A model generated the notes under the pieces. That model saw nothing but the letters and a program-made list of their open reading frames with translations. It searched no databases and had not been told where the DNA came from. From Oxyruncus cristatus (lineage: Eukaryota; Chordata; Aves; Passeriformes; Cotingidae): DNA of 64,000 nt. The stretch's first letter is position 1. Each line of letters starts with the position of its first letter. The stretch covers positions 213,905-277,904 of the forward strand of contig VXAY01005959.1 in NCBI GenBank assembly GCA_013399855.1. Direction: 5' to 3'. The translations under genes were made by a program, and so were the position numbers. This document shows positions 36,418 through 50,700 of the stretch, in pieces.

Positions 36418-36720
36418 CGCAGCGCCGGCCCCTCGCTGCCCGGCTTCCGCCCTCACGGACGGCGGCCCGCGAGGCTCATACCCCGCGGCTGCGCGCGGCG
36501 TCACAGGGATGGGGGGAGCGGTAACGGCGCCGGGGAGGGCGATAAAGGAGCCCCCGGGAGCGGGTCCCGGAGCGGGTCCGGCAGCGCCGAACCCGCCGGG
36601 GAACGGTAGCACGTACAAAAAACCACCAAGGAATGAGTGATAGAGCGCAGGCAGTAACGCTGGCTGAGCGCTGCTCTGGCTCCGGGACGCAGGCGAGGCT
36701 GGAGGCAGGAATTAACGCAA

Positions 36721-36979
36721 CCCCCCGCCCCATTTCACACAGATGAAAAGGCATCCAGCAAGTACCAAATTGGGCTTTTTGTCAAGAATTGCAGTGTGAT
36801 GTTTATCTACTCAACACATGCTGCTCCTCAGAGCTTTGTGCCCCTGCTCCAGGAAAGGCCCTTTCCTCACCCAGAACACTCAGATCAACGACCCTACTAC
36901 GGGAGAGCAGAGAAATTTTAAATTAAGTCTTTCCACAGTTATTTAAACAGTTGATAAAAAAAAAATACAGAAAAGAAGC
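36721..36979. other. SUN1-GET4 intergenic spacer
   Basis: About 260 bp lie between the GET4 CpG island and the last SUN1 poly(A) signal. No gene or repeat is seen. The two genes are tandem on the minus strand and very close. Confidence 0.6.
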
Positions 36980-37033
36980 TTTATTTCTTGTTTCAAGTAT
37001 TACATGCACTTTCAAAAATTAAAACTCTTTATT
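36980..37033 (-). terminator. SUN1 distal poly(A) signals
   Basis: TTTATT at 37028-37033 and 36980-36985 read as AATAAA on the minus strand. They are the last two before the GET4 promoter. Confidence 0.45.
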
Positions 37034-38632
37034 TAAACATCTCAATAGCATCTTGTCAGTTTGGAGGCAGCAAAGAATAACAGACATTTTGAAAAGCATT
37101 TACAAAAATACATTGCACAAAGTCCTATCTTGCTTTTTTTAAAAATAAGTTAGTGTTATTCAAAATATTCCCCCCCCGCCCCAGCTACCTAATTTCAATT
37201 TACACAGGATAATTCTAATTTTAAATATGTAACCTATAGTATGAAAACACCTGTACATGTGTCATCTACTCCTCTGCGTAGGCCATAGGTTCTGTCCCTA
37301 GGTCAAGTGAAAAAAACAGTTCTTCACATGGAGACTTTTGTATTCAAACATTCGAGGACTGTTGTGCAACATACATAACTCTATTCAGAAAACCAGTCAG
37401 CAGGTCCATGTGGTAACAGTTCTCTGTAACTACAAAACGCACTAGAACAGCAAGATAAAAATTCTGCGTACAAGTAAAGTTCAGGAATCTTTTTCTGAAA
37501 AGGATCTTCAAAAGCAGCAATGCTAAGGGGGGCAAATAAGCAGTTTTCATCTCGTTCTACATGGAAATGTTGCTTCTGGGAGCAACTCTAATCATCTCAC
37601 ACCCGACTAAGGCTTCTGGGGAGGATCAGGAATGCCCCTGTGTTTGCAACAGCAGCGCTGAGCACAAGTCCCTCTTGTAAGTGTGACGTGGAGAGAATTA
37701 CTTCAGTCTTGTTTTTCACACACTGAATTCTCACAGTACAACATTTACAGAGTGTAACAATGAACCAGTCTAAGGAATTCTCATCCCACAGAGATTGCTT
37801 TTGACAAACTAATATTGTTCAGTTGCTGTATACCAATGTTTATGGAGCAATTTAGCAGGTTTATCAGCTCCGATCCAGTCAGTCAGTACATCAAGGTCGA
37901 TTCGGAATTAAACACTAGAAAAGAACAAACTGGCCAAGTTGCCATGGTAAAATAATACCTTAAAATAACTTCAGTTACTCAAAGTTATCCCTGACTTTTA
38001 GAGCAATTCACGGCCACAAATTACAGTAAAGCATTCTCAGTCGCTGGTGTTTAAACTGGTTTTGGTTGTGTTAGCTTTCCCTGACAGTAGGATTTATTAT
38101 ATTCAACATGTAACAAAGAAGCCCTTTTGGATCCACCAAAAAGGTCAAAACCAAGGGTCAACTGAAGGACACCTTTAGCCACAGTCAGTGTTCAAAATAC
38201 ACCACAGTTTTTGGCTCATGGTGCCAAGCTAGCAGAAGGATGCAGTTAAGACCTAGATTAAAAAAGAACAGATTCCTAGTTGCAGAAAGTGTGGTTTATT
38301 CTTTTAAAAAACCCCTATACATTCATTTGTAATAAAATATGTGTCACCTGTTTGCCAACCGGGCTTTATGAACCAGAGCTGTTTGCATGCATTATTTCCC
38401 TCAGCATGGACACAGAAACATGAAGCGAACTGGCAATTACAAGCTGAGCGTTAGAGCAAATAAAAATCGATTTTTTTTTATACATTTCTGCTGACAGTCT
38501 TCTGCCTTTATCAAAAGGACCAACAGTTCTGCAGTGTGTATCTTGCATCCTCGTCCTTTACAGGTTCCAGTGTTCGAGGCTCTCCGGTATATACAGATTA
38601 GGAACAAAATGTACAACGAGCTGTAGTGTGCT
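36980..38632 (-). other. SUN1 3' UTR (predicted)
   Basis: It follows the SUN1 stop. Reverse-complement AATAAA hexamers occur at 37028-37033 and 36980-36985, which I take as the distal ends. Others (for example near 38093 and 38296) could give shorter forms. Confidence 0.55.
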
Positions 38633-38746
38633 TCACTCGGCAGCTTTCCCGTGCACTCTGAACCGATAAAGGCAGGTGTACTCTGCATGGCCCCAGTTAG
38701 AGAAAATCCTCAGCTCCACTATCTGGAATGCGTCTTCATTTTCCTC
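38633..38746 (-). CDS. SUN1: SUN1 terminal coding exon
   Basis: It reads EENEDAFQIVELRIFSNWGH, AEYTCLYRFRVHGKAAE and TGA. It contains the second disulfide Cys and the two Tyr that contact the KASH C-terminus in SUN2 structures. The last residues (KAAE) differ from the human tail I recall (EPVK). Confidence 0.96.
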   Translation of the reverse strand, partial: EENEDAFQIVELRIFSNWGHAEYTCLYRFRVHGKAAE

Positions 38747-41700
38747 CTGGAGCAGGGAAAAGCAAACACATAAGCCAGAATTAGGTTTGCTGGTATAAAC
38801 AGCTGCAGCTGAAGCTTTCTTGGATTCCTGCAGCTACCAACAGTCATTAATAGCTAAGTCATGGCTTGGGAATTTTCTGCCCCTTTGAACAAAACCTTCC
38901 TTGCATCACAATTATTTATTTATAAGTGAGTCAGAAGCAGCATGGAACAGACTCTTCATATGTTTAGCAACTTCACACCATTTGTGTCCAGATGGCAACA
39001 AACTTTCCTCCGTTCTTATCTATTAAGGCCATCGGTTTTGAGGCAGATACTTTTATTTTCTATGGTTGTGCGCAATGAGCAGTGAAGGGAAAATGCCTCC
39101 TTCTCAGCTGGACACTGTAGCAGCTGAGGTAGAAAGTATCTTTCTGCTGACACTTTAAATCTTCTAATCCAGACTCACCATCACTGGAAACATCTGCAGT
39201 GGCTCTCCTTCTTGATCATAGACATACTCTCCTAGAAGCTTGCCTTCTTCTTGATATTCATCATCCAGACCCTGTAACAACAGGATAAAGATTTCTGCTT
39301 CCAACAAAATTTCAAATCAAAGCAAAACTAGAAGCATGTCTACACAGCAGAGTATCAGACAGCACTCAGAAGTCTATCAAGCCAGGAGACGGAGGACGGA
39401 TGAGACAACCAAGTGTATGAAGAACTAGACCAAATTAAAAACCATCATCTCTCTCCAAGCATGTTTACTGTTGTACAAAACAAGAGAAGCAACTCCATCA
39501 AAATTAGTTTTAACACTTCTTATTCCTAATCTCAAACCCTACTAAAATTTGAGAGCAATGACTTGCTCTTAACCATCATCTTAACCACACTTAACCATCA
39601 TCTTATCTGTCCTCCCTCAAGGCACTATTTTCCAAGGTATGTAACAGAAACATTCTTTATGCGTACAAACATCCACATAAATTCAGAGACAGACTTACAT
39701 ATACTGCAAAATTCCTAGGAGCACTGGTGATATTTCCTGTTGGTGACAGTGTTTTTGGTATGTGTTCCACTGTAAAGGCAGTTGGATAGATCTTCATTGA
39801 AAGTCTCACTACCAGATAGCCCTGTGATCCTTTGAAAGCCCAGCAGTTTCCTGGATACATGTCCGGCTAGACAGGAAGAAAGTGGAAAGACCAAGATGAG
39901 ACACAACAAGAAAAACAACCCTACAAGTGTTTTGTAATGATTTCTTTTTTTTATTGTAATCGAGAGTTGTAATGAATTCTGAATTTTGGGGACAGTCTTA
40001 CATAGCAAGTGGCAGAAATAATCTCTTTGGTGGAACTCTTCAGGAAGTCACCACATCCACCTGAGCTCCCAGCACTGCTTGCAAGACACACTTTGAGATT
40101 CCTTCTCAACAGGAACTCTTCCAGTGCCCACACTTTGCACAAGCCCAATGCACCACCCAAGCCTCCTATAAATGTCTAAATTTTGCTAGAGTAGGACTTA
40201 AGATGTGCTCAGGGACTACCTTAGGAACATAGTTCAAAAGTACCTGTGCCCCTCAATATATTACAGACAGGAACACCCGGTGTCCAAAAAAAATGAATCC
40301 AACCCAGTTGACACAAAATAACATTGCTGAATTTGTTTACTTGGCCTTTAATTACCTGAATCACCACTCTGGGAGACTGAGAGAAGTACCACAGCGGAAT
40401 TCCGAAGAGGCTAATTAATGCTGTCTTGGTCTCATAGGTTTCAGAACAGCGAGTGCTCAGAATGCTGCCACCTCAAAATAGATAGATCAGGTTAGCAGAA
40501 ATAAAAGTCTTCAGGAAGAAGTGAGTAATTAATGAGATTTATATGAAGCTTAATGAATATCAGATTAAATATATTGTTAAGATCAAATAATTTTGGGGGG
40601 ATACAAAGCTTCTATCAAGTGCAATGTTACTTTAAGAATACATCAAAGGGTTTTAATTTTTTTCTTATCCAGTTGTAGATGTGCTGAGAACTGTTCTATC
40701 CCTGGTCACACAAACCTAAGCTGATATATAGCCCTGTAAACACCATCATAGATTGCAGCAGACTGTGATGATCAGGCAACACACAAGAAAGCTCTACTAA
40801 CCTCTAGTCTTCATTGTAAGATTTCTAGTAAGTTCTGCTAAAAACATCAATAGGAAAAATGGTGTTTCCTCCATTTACCTCCAGATTCCAAGGCGAAATC
40901 CACCATCCCAGTCTTGTCTTGAGAGTAGAGTTTCAGTGCATTATTTACAATAATCTGTGCTTGCTGCAGATGTATACATAGAAGAGGAGAATGGAAAGAA
41001 ATATTTCAATAGCATCAAGTGATAAAATAATAGATACATACATATCTGTGAAGTTGCAAGCATCTTTTTGAGATGCTGCACTTCATCACCAGCCTCTGGA
41101 AGTCTCTATCAAGACAGAGGCCATTTTTAATGCAAGGTTGTCTGGTTTGAATTCCAACACAAACGTTCAGCATTGCTTGTTGTCCGTTGTGTAGGAATAC
41201 ACTTATAAAGCATTTTCTATAGTTCTCATTTCAGTGAATGTTCCTGACATCCCTCAAAATCATTAACATTTATGTCGACAGACACGTTCCACAAATCGGC
41301 CATAAAAGAACCCTTTACAGTTTAACTTTTGAGAACTTAAACTCACCGCTTCCGTGATCCCAGAAATGCCCGCATTAGTCACAGCATTTGTGACTACTTC
41401 TGATGTTAGTTTTTGGTTTGTAACAGACATATGGAGAGTGATATTCTTGAGGATCTGCAACTCCAGATCCCGCAGCAAAGTCTGCAGATCACTTTTGCTC
41501 ACAAAATTGGACATAAGCCACTGGAGAAGTGATTCGGGAAGGTCTTCTTGATGATCACCAAAAAGCAACAGCTTGACAGATTCTTTGACCTGGGCATCTA
41601 CCTAGTAGAAGCCATTCACAATCATAATAGAAATTATTAGTTTTTATAAACTGTTAAGTGATACTTACATATATATATATATTTATATATATGTAACAGG

Positions 41701-44700
41701 CACACAGGTAGATCACATTTGAGCACTATCACAAGATGGTACTTAAGTCAAAGTTGACAATCCTTATCAATACTTACTGTTGTAATCTGTGGGCTATGCT
41801 CTAGTCAGACCTTTTAAAAGGCTTCCAAAGAACTTTAGCATGATTTTTTAAAAACAACTCTCAGATAACAAACCTAACTTGCTTTTACATAAGTTTCTTT
41901 TCCATATTTCCATGGATTAGCAAAATACATTAGTAAGATCAGCAAAGTGCTGTATAGAGAACTGCTACTGCATCATAACTTAAATGTAAACCCCTGCCAC
42001 TGCAGAAAAACAAGCCATAAACTCTTGTCTAGTAAAGTCTTACACCCAAAGGGAAAAATGAACAGTACCCCTACATAAAACACTGTTGTTCTTGAAGATT
42101 AATACTACCCTCATGTTACTCATTGCAGTGCATTTCAAGAAAGTCAGTGAACAAAATTAAGTAATACCAAATTTTACTGGGACAGCTTCAGAAGTTGCAG
42201 AACCTACTTTTTCGTGAATGACATCGATTTTCTCACAACTCGTCTTCACACTTTCCCCAGATAACAGCTCCGATTTCATCTGAGACAACTCTAGTTCCAG
42301 CATTTTAATTTTGGACATAAGTTGACTTTGTTGATCGTCATCTCTGACAAAAACAAGGAGAGCCAATAATTAGGAAAGAGTAGTTTGAATCATTCCATCA
42401 AATCCAAAAGGTATGAGAATGTACTTGTCTAACACAAAGTGCTCTCCTAGGTCAGTTATTCCCCAGAATACACACTGTAAACTCTGAAGATGGTACTTTA
42501 GGCATACATAGAACTAATACATTCAAAGCAAAGTATTTTGAAGTTGTGGACAAATCCAGCAGGGATTACTTCAGATCATTAACAGCCTGCCAAGCTAATA
42601 AACATATATAGATCAGGGAGAATTTAAAGGTTTCTGGCAAACCAGTTTGCCACTGGTTAGAAAGTTTCAGGCTACCTTACTCAAACCAGAATAACTTCAG
42701 GGGAAGTGCTGAGTTAAAGCAGCAGCTCACAAATGACAATAAAGATCAGTGTTCAGTGCATGCTATGGAAGAAAGTATCAGCCATCACTCTAAAGCCATT
42801 TAAATGACAATTCAGCAAATAAGTGGTTATTTTCCTCTTCTGCATGGGGAAACACTTAATGAAGTGATGAAGTTTTAATCCCAGTATTACACAAAATACA
42901 TGAGTGGAAAGTAGCCAAAAAGTCAAAAACAGAGATTGAAGTTAGAACTGATTACAATTCAAGAATTTAAATAAAAGGCCATCAAAAGCAGTTACTGTCT
43001 ATTTTACTAATGATCTGAGGGAAAATTCTAATGCATTTATAAGAGGATGAGAAGTCACTCATTCTCCACCACTAAATAAACAGCTTTCTCTACTGAAAAT
43101 GTAGTTGCAGGGTTGTCCCCACACTGGAGGTGGGTCTTGTGCTGATGTTCAGCATCCCAGTTGAAATCTACAGTAAGACAGAAGTGCTCTTGTTGACAAC
43201 ACAAACCCTCAGGGTCAGTTAACTGACACAAGAACAGGATTGTTTTACTGGAAAGAGCAACACATATAAATCACTGCCTGTTGTCACCAGAGCTGAAAAG
43301 GCAAAATATATTTGAAAAGTGCTTATACCTCACTGTTTTTGCTTTGGCTATGTCAAGCTCCTTCTGGATGTCCTAAAAAACAGAGAAGTTAGTTTTAACA
43401 TATACAAAGAAACACAAGTGACAGAAAGAAGATAAAGAATGTTATATGAAAAGAAGAGATTCTAGCACCACCCATACAGGACTGTGTGCCCACAATTATG
43501 TTTTTACCTCTGTATAATAAGGTTTTATTCCAAACAGAACCTGCACCACTGGTCAAGTGAATAATTTTTAATCTTTGGACTGAAACCCTCTCCAAGAAGG
43601 GGGAGCAAAAACCAAGTTTTGAGACGTAAAGAACTGTAATAGCCAGAGTAAAGGAAACTGGTGTTTGGGATAGCACATAGAAAACTTGCTCTGTTTTATC
43701 AACAGGTTACAATTAGAACAAGTCAGCAAAGCTCACTTTCAATACCTTGGATTCAGCAGAGAGTTTTCTAAGAAGCTCTTCCAGCGTCAAGATGCGCAAC
43801 TCATGCTCTTGATGTAAAGCCAGGAAGTCAGTCTTAAAAAAGAGGGAAGGAAAAGGGGGGGTATTTGCTTTTGGAGTACAAATACCATAATTGATATTTT
43901 CTGCAAAGCATTATTTTAATTCCATCTTGTGAATGTTAAAGTGATTTATCCTGCAGGTACTGTGAAAAATTACAGAATCTGTAATAAATACAGCAGTCTG
44001 ATTCAGCAGTAGTAGCGGTTATACAGAGAGAAGTTTACCACAAAACCCCTGCTTTGTCACTAGTCCTTCCTATTCTTCATCTGTATGGAAACAAGATAAA
44101 TCCAGCTACTTTTCAGCCATGTAAGAATCTACTTTAGGCCACCTGTCTGGAATTAATCCTTTGTCAGCAGTAACAAAGAAGGAACAAATGCCCACAACTA
44201 CTCCCAGGCACTTACTACCTATTGGTTAATTCTGTAGCAGGAAAAGAGTCCTCCAGTCAAACTGATAACAACCTGCATTAGTAAAACAGAACACTTTGAT
44301 CAGGATCAGGAAGAATTAACTATGTTACCTTTTCCTCCAATTTCATATCTTTAAGATATTGACTCATCACATTTTTTATTAGCTTTAATGTTTCACTTTT
44401 GTCACTCATCTTGGCAACCTGATCTTGAAGATTATGGAGCAGAAGCATCATTTTGTTATATTCTTCATGACGGTCATGGCATCTGTCAGACATGATAGCC
44501 ATTTGCTTTTCCAGCTCCCTTATCCGACCAAAATCAAAGATATTTATGGTATCCTAAGAGATAAAGGTAATTTTTTTAATATATAAAAATTACACTTGTG
44601 CATCAAGTAGTTATTGCAAAATACTGAAAACAAAGGAGTTAAGAAGTCTTAAAATACATGCAAGTTCTTCCCTGGACTGTTCTCCCTTACCTTTGGAGGT

Positions 44701-47700
44701 TGCACAGAATGAAAAGAATCATCCTGTGGTTCAGGAACATGAATGGAATCATCTGTTCTCTGTATTCTGTCAACTCTTGTCCAGTTCAATGGAGGTAATA
44801 ATGAAATGAAGCCATCAAGCCCCCAGAACCACATACCTAGACCAGAAACAAAAAGCAATGTGTGTTCAAAATAATTCTCCCTCCAGACTACTTATATCTA
44901 CAAATTTCTTCCAACTTAAGGACACAAGCTACCTTCAGTTTGCAAGATAGGTGCCACACAATGGACACTTCTCCAGTCTAAACAAAAATTACCATGACTC
45001 AGCTTGAAAATTTTTAACTCAAGCACCCAAGAATATTAGGGAGCATCCACCAGTACCACTCACACAGCTGCAAGGCAGGCAACTTGTGCTTATATATATG
45101 ATAATATAATCTTAATCTCATACTACTGCTTCCTGGGCACCTTAATCACATTCACTGATTAGGACAGGCCATGTTTTCTGAAGGCAGGTGTAAATGCTGC
45201 TTTTTATTTCCATGGAAAATATGTTGCTTTATACCCCACTTACGACACACCCCATTGCATAAGAGCTAATAAAATTGGGAGGAAGCTTAGGCCTTTATGG
45301 AAGTAAAATAGCATTTCACAAGATTACACTTATTTTTGCAATATCTTAGTGAGAAGTAGCAGCATTTTCTACACAGTGTGTAGAACTCTTCCTTCCTTAT
45401 TCACCCAAGTACAGAGGACTTTGAAACCCCACTGCAGGCTTCCGAGAAGCTTCATCTTCTCCACAAAATAGCTGCAAGGTTTTAGGACACACAGACTTGA
45501 AACTGCTTTTCAGAAGTGGCTCAGCACTTTTACTGAATATTTTAAACAGAATTTCCTTATTTCCAAATTGACAGCTGATCTGGAACACTGTCTACCAACC
45601 AATTTAAAATGAACAGTAACTTAAGCAACTAAAACATGGTCTAGAGCACAGGAAAGATTTTGGATGAGTTGGTAAAAGAACCTAACCACACTTTTATTGA
45701 GACTGACAACAATCAAAGCAATCAGCACACAGCCCACTCTTTCACTGCTACTCTTTTGAAGGGAGGTAAAGAAAAAAGGACTTCAAAGCTTCTACTCACT
45801 CAGCCACTCTCTATAAAGAGCTCTATGCAATTAAATCAAGGGTATTCCTCTCACGGGGAAAGTCCATTGACTTGTCAGTACTCTGAAAGCTTGAATTACT
45901 GTCCTGTTCACATATTTGCTCTTTTCTGCTTCTGTGTCTTCTTCATAAACCAACTAAAAATGCTGTTTTAGAACAGCTGTAGAACCCACATCAATTTGTG
46001 TTATAACTAAATTGACATACCTAGTAGAAACAGGAGTGGGATAAGAAACAGTAATGACTTGTAGTTCTTTGGAAGGCATCTAGAGAAAGAGAGAGGAAAG
46101 TTTACAAGAAACAATACATTTACCATAAATGATTGTTTTATATTACAACTGGTAAATAACTTGCTCAGAAACAAATTTTTTCAAAGGATACACACCTTCT
46201 TACAAGAAACACCTTGAGCAAAGACATCAGGGTAACAAGCTGATACCACCCAGTTCGAAGCAACCTGTACATGCCAGAAACTGCCCTCCCTAAAAAACAA
46301 AAAAGTGGAAATGTGAAATATAATTACTGCAGCACATGTTCAGAGAAACCAAGCAGAGGGACATGCAGCTGTGGCCAACAATGCTTTTTGCAGAGTGCAG
46401 AAATGCACAAGTACAGGCAGTACATGCAACTTCCTGACATCTAGATATCACAAGTATGACAGCATTGTAACATCAGCTACTCAACAAAACCAACAGCCAT
46501 GCAAGAAGGTGAAGTGGTCCTTTGTTATGACACTGCTACCTCACTGGAAACTCAGTATTAATGTTTGAACACAAGTTATCACGGACTGGAGATCTCAGCA
46601 GGTTTCAAGAAATGCACAGATTAGCAGCATCAGCTTTTGGTAAGAGGAGTACCAATACAGGAAGTGACTGCCAAACTAAACATATGCCATTGTTCTTAAC
46701 ACCCCACATTCGGTGCTATTCACACACTCATTCCCTCATCAAACAGCTTGGTTAGTCTCCTGTTAAGCCTGTGAGCAGAAATACACCCTCTCATTAAGCC
46801 TAATTTGGTCAGTAAAGAAAGTAAAGTAGCACATGCAATTTCAAGATACAAAAGCTCCAGCACAAGCACAGCTGCATTAAGATAAGCCACATACTACAGA
46901 TTCCTAGTTTGTCAAAAGGAACAGGCAAGGCACACACACATGGATTAGAATAGTAACCTGGAGAAAGAATGGCCAGCCAAAGTAGAGACAACACCTTCTG
47001 AGACACAAGCCATCCTGTTGCTCCTGCTGTTCGCAACACGTGAAGCATAAAGTAACCTGGATTATAACAAATTAACTCCATGTGGTAACTGACACAAATG
47101 AGATGAAGGTTCTCTTTCAGCACATGCAGTAAAACACACTCAATCCCCTGCCCAGTGCATGCTCTGCGGAATTTTAAACCATACCTTTCAGTAAACTCAA
47201 ACTTGGTTCTTCATTACTTTAAAGTAAAGCAAGCCACTAATAAATATGAAGCCAAGTAAAACCAAGACAATTCAGAAATTGAATTCTCATGGACAGAGAT
47301 AAACAGAATGAAAAACAGCATCTGTGCAGTTAGAATAGTACTTTTCCAAAATCAAAGTTTATATTTTGTTACATATTTATCTAACAATGCCATGCAAAGT
47401 GTAGCAGAGAATAGCTAAAAGAGTACTACCATAAAAACAAGATTTAAGCACATCATTACTTTAAAAGCATCTTATTTGTTCCAAATTATATACCAAGTCT
47501 GTTAACCGGGGTACTGCGCAGAAAAGGGAACAATTAAAATTAAATTCCAGCAATGTCTAAGGAATATTGATAAATAAAGTATTCCCTACTAAAAGTTACA
47601 AGCTGTACATATTCATTAAGCTGAGGGTTCCCAAGGATGTTCAGTATGACAGCTTTGTATCTCTTAAAGAGAATAAAACCACCACCACCAAAACCCCCCC

Positions 47701-50700
47701 ACCCAAGGTACTATAATAAAATCCTGTAACTTAAAAGCCCACTGAGGCCAAAAATTATTAAATCCACAACTAGGACTGGCTGTTCTACAGAACAAACTAC
47801 ATAGTATATGTTTAGAAAATAATCCTACATTTTTAGATTAGCAGGTATGTCTGGGTTAATCTGAGGGATTATAGATATACCAACCCAATGTTTTGTAAAT
47901 CATTTAGGTGACTGAAGTGTCCCAAATCATTTTCCTTTGCTGAATAAAGAGCACCCAACAGATCCTTGATGCCTCTGTCATTCAAGCTAGGGAACGCTCA
48001 TCTCACAGGGAAGATTCTATCCCTATATAAGATTCCTGTAAAAATTGACTATCACTAGAACAAAAGTAAAATGTTAAAACTCCTTTATTCAAATAATCTG
48101 CATACCAATATCTCATACCTTGCTTTTATTAAACGGTTTTCAACCTATCAAGCATACAGATCTCCCCAAAGTGCAATAAATTAACAATCTGACTTGTTCT
48201 TTCTAACATACGTGTACAGGACCCCTACACCTTTTTTACTAATTTTTACCAGTAGGTAAGCATCCTGCCAAGCTTGTAAAAAGAGCCAGAATCAAGAGTA
48301 AGAAGTCAGAAAAGAAAGGTGTTAAGTGTGTTAGTTTTCTAGGCACTTTACACTTTTAACATAGATGAAGGAAGGAAAAAAACCCCAAACACAAGATGAT
48401 TAATATTGTGAGATTGCAACGCAAAATAAGAGCAAACAAAAAGGTCCAAGTCAACCTGCAGAAGAAAAGGTGTGCCAAATGGTCCTTGCTACCCTTTTGG
48501 CCCATGAGGATTGCATGTGGTCTGTGGTGTACATTTCAAGATGTTTCTTCCCCTTACAGTCATCACCTGTTGGTTGTGGTAACAGTTGATTAATGGGACA
48601 AAGCCAGGATCAAGCCAAGATTGTTACAAGATAACTTGAACAAGTCTATTGCACTGTATCACTTATCAGACCAAAAACCCCTAGGGAAATTCAGGGGACT
48701 AAAACTTGCTTGGGGAAATACTACAACAGGCGACTAAGTGCAAACCTAGTATTTACTTTGTAGCTTCCACAGTGTCACAGGGTGTCTGATACTACTCTTA
48801 CAGCAACAACCTGGTGCACAGCCCAAGGCTGAGAGACAACATTAATCCCTATACTTACATATTGATTCCTCATTCACACCAAGATGTCTATCTTCTCTGT
48901 AAAACTCCTTTACATTCAGGCTTCCACAGTAGTCCGAGTGAGCTGCAACACATTCAAAAAGCACATAAGGAATCTAATTCTCAAGTTCAAAGCCTTGCAT
49001 ATATGCAGATTTTAGCTAAAATGCCTTGGTTCAGTGTTAAATCAGGTTGCTCATAGGAAACATGAAAAATGATTGAGGAAGAAGCCTACTTTGGGCAATC
49101 ATATTTTTCTTTAAATATCAAGGGGCCTCTTGGTTTGAAAATCTTCCTGCTTCTTTTCAGATTGCAAAGTTTGTAAAGAAAAACAAACCCAAAGTAACAA
49201 CTCATCAAGTCAGTCCCTGTTCCCACCATTCCATCAAATAGGCCAACCATTACATCTTTGTGTTGTTTTTAACAGAGTTGTTAAAAGAAGGAGGAGAAGG
49301 CATTAGCAAGTTATAAGGATCTGAGCACAGAGAATGGAGAAAGCAAAGTTCTACTCACACACAAAAATCGGTTACCTTCTGCCTATGGCAATTTAACTTC
49401 ACTCTCAGAGCATGTATTACGGAAGAGAAAGCACCAAAGAAGAAATGAGTGTTTTCAAAGAAAACAAGATGCGCTTCACAGTAGCGCAGAGTGATGATGG
49501 TAGTTTTAGTTTTGCAAGATCTAATCAAGCTTTAAGTGCACAGCAGGTTTAAGGGTAACAAGATGGACCTAAAGACATTGAAAAGTTAGGATTTGACACT
49601 ATCACAGCAGGTTTTAAAAATCGTCGCAAGTTTCTCAGTTTAAAAATTGCCCTCTATCACTTCCTAGTAAAAATCAACATGTGAATCCTAACCATAAAAC
49701 AGATCTTGTATATGGGAATCCTGGTACTTTCAAAAGAGAGGGGAGGTATGAAAAGTGTAGCACAGCTGAGGTAATAATAAAAAGAGAGAAAGACAGGAGC
49801 CAGCCAAAAGACTATAGAAAAGGAACACCACAGTGCCAAAGATGAAGACCATAAGAAAGAAAAACCAACACACACACTCTGGCTTTGTGTAGAGACCAAG
49901 GAAGACAACTGAAAAAGGTACCTTTGTATTCATAACCCAGCTTCAGCAAAACCATTTGAAATAGTTGCACTAATAGTGATGCAAAAGATGCTGCAGTATG
50001 TTTGACCACTCGTAGAATCTTACTCATGTAGAAATAGGTTCCTCCTATTGAAAAAAACAGTGTGAATACAAATTATTCATCTACAGAAAGTTGTAATTCT
50101 CTTCTCTGGTCACCATTAGCTTGCATAAGAGTGATGATGAAGCCTTTTTTTAGCCAACAGTATGAAACTCGAGTAAGTGTGGTTTGAAAAATCTGGATGT
50201 ATTAGATACTTCATCAAAGCTTTTGTAAGAACCACACATCCAAGGATAATGACTTCAAGGCAAAATGTATGACTTCAGCAAGAACACATTTCTTTAGTGA
50301 GAATACAGAACTCTAAATAGCAATGAATTCCTTGCTTATGGAACTCGGGATTCCTCACTGATGTGAGTTGCTGATATGGATTTTGTGAGTCTTGGCTCCA
50401 AAAAGACAAACTGCATTCTAATTTTGGATTTGAAAGGGTCAGGATTTTAACTACCTTCTCTGCTGTTACACCAGAGGAAGTTCCTATGGTGTCCTGCCTG
50501 AAGTGCTGGAGACACTCCCAGAGCCCCAGAACAAAGCCACAGTCCACCACTGCTGCTTTCCCAGACAGCCACACTCCAAAATCCTACACAATTGTGTGCT
50601 CTCTTCCCCAACAACATACCCCCCAAATTTAACCCAAACTTCTAGATTAAAGTTCAAAGGAATGTACAAAGATGAGTACAATCCTCTTACGTGAATACAA

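Larger units (their letters stand above)
36050..36720 (-). promoter_or_regulatory. GET4 CpG-island promoter
   Basis: GC- and CpG-dense sequence spans exon 1 and both flanks, with no TATA box. It ends abruptly near 36720, where AT-rich intergenic DNA starts. The transcription start is probably between about 36380 and 36600. Confidence 0.75.

Noticed and set aside
35557..36618. Long frames across the gap and CpG island (142-209 codons)
   Set aside because: They cross 336 Ns or are GC-rich antisense shadows of GET4 exon 1; stop codons are rare in such DNA.
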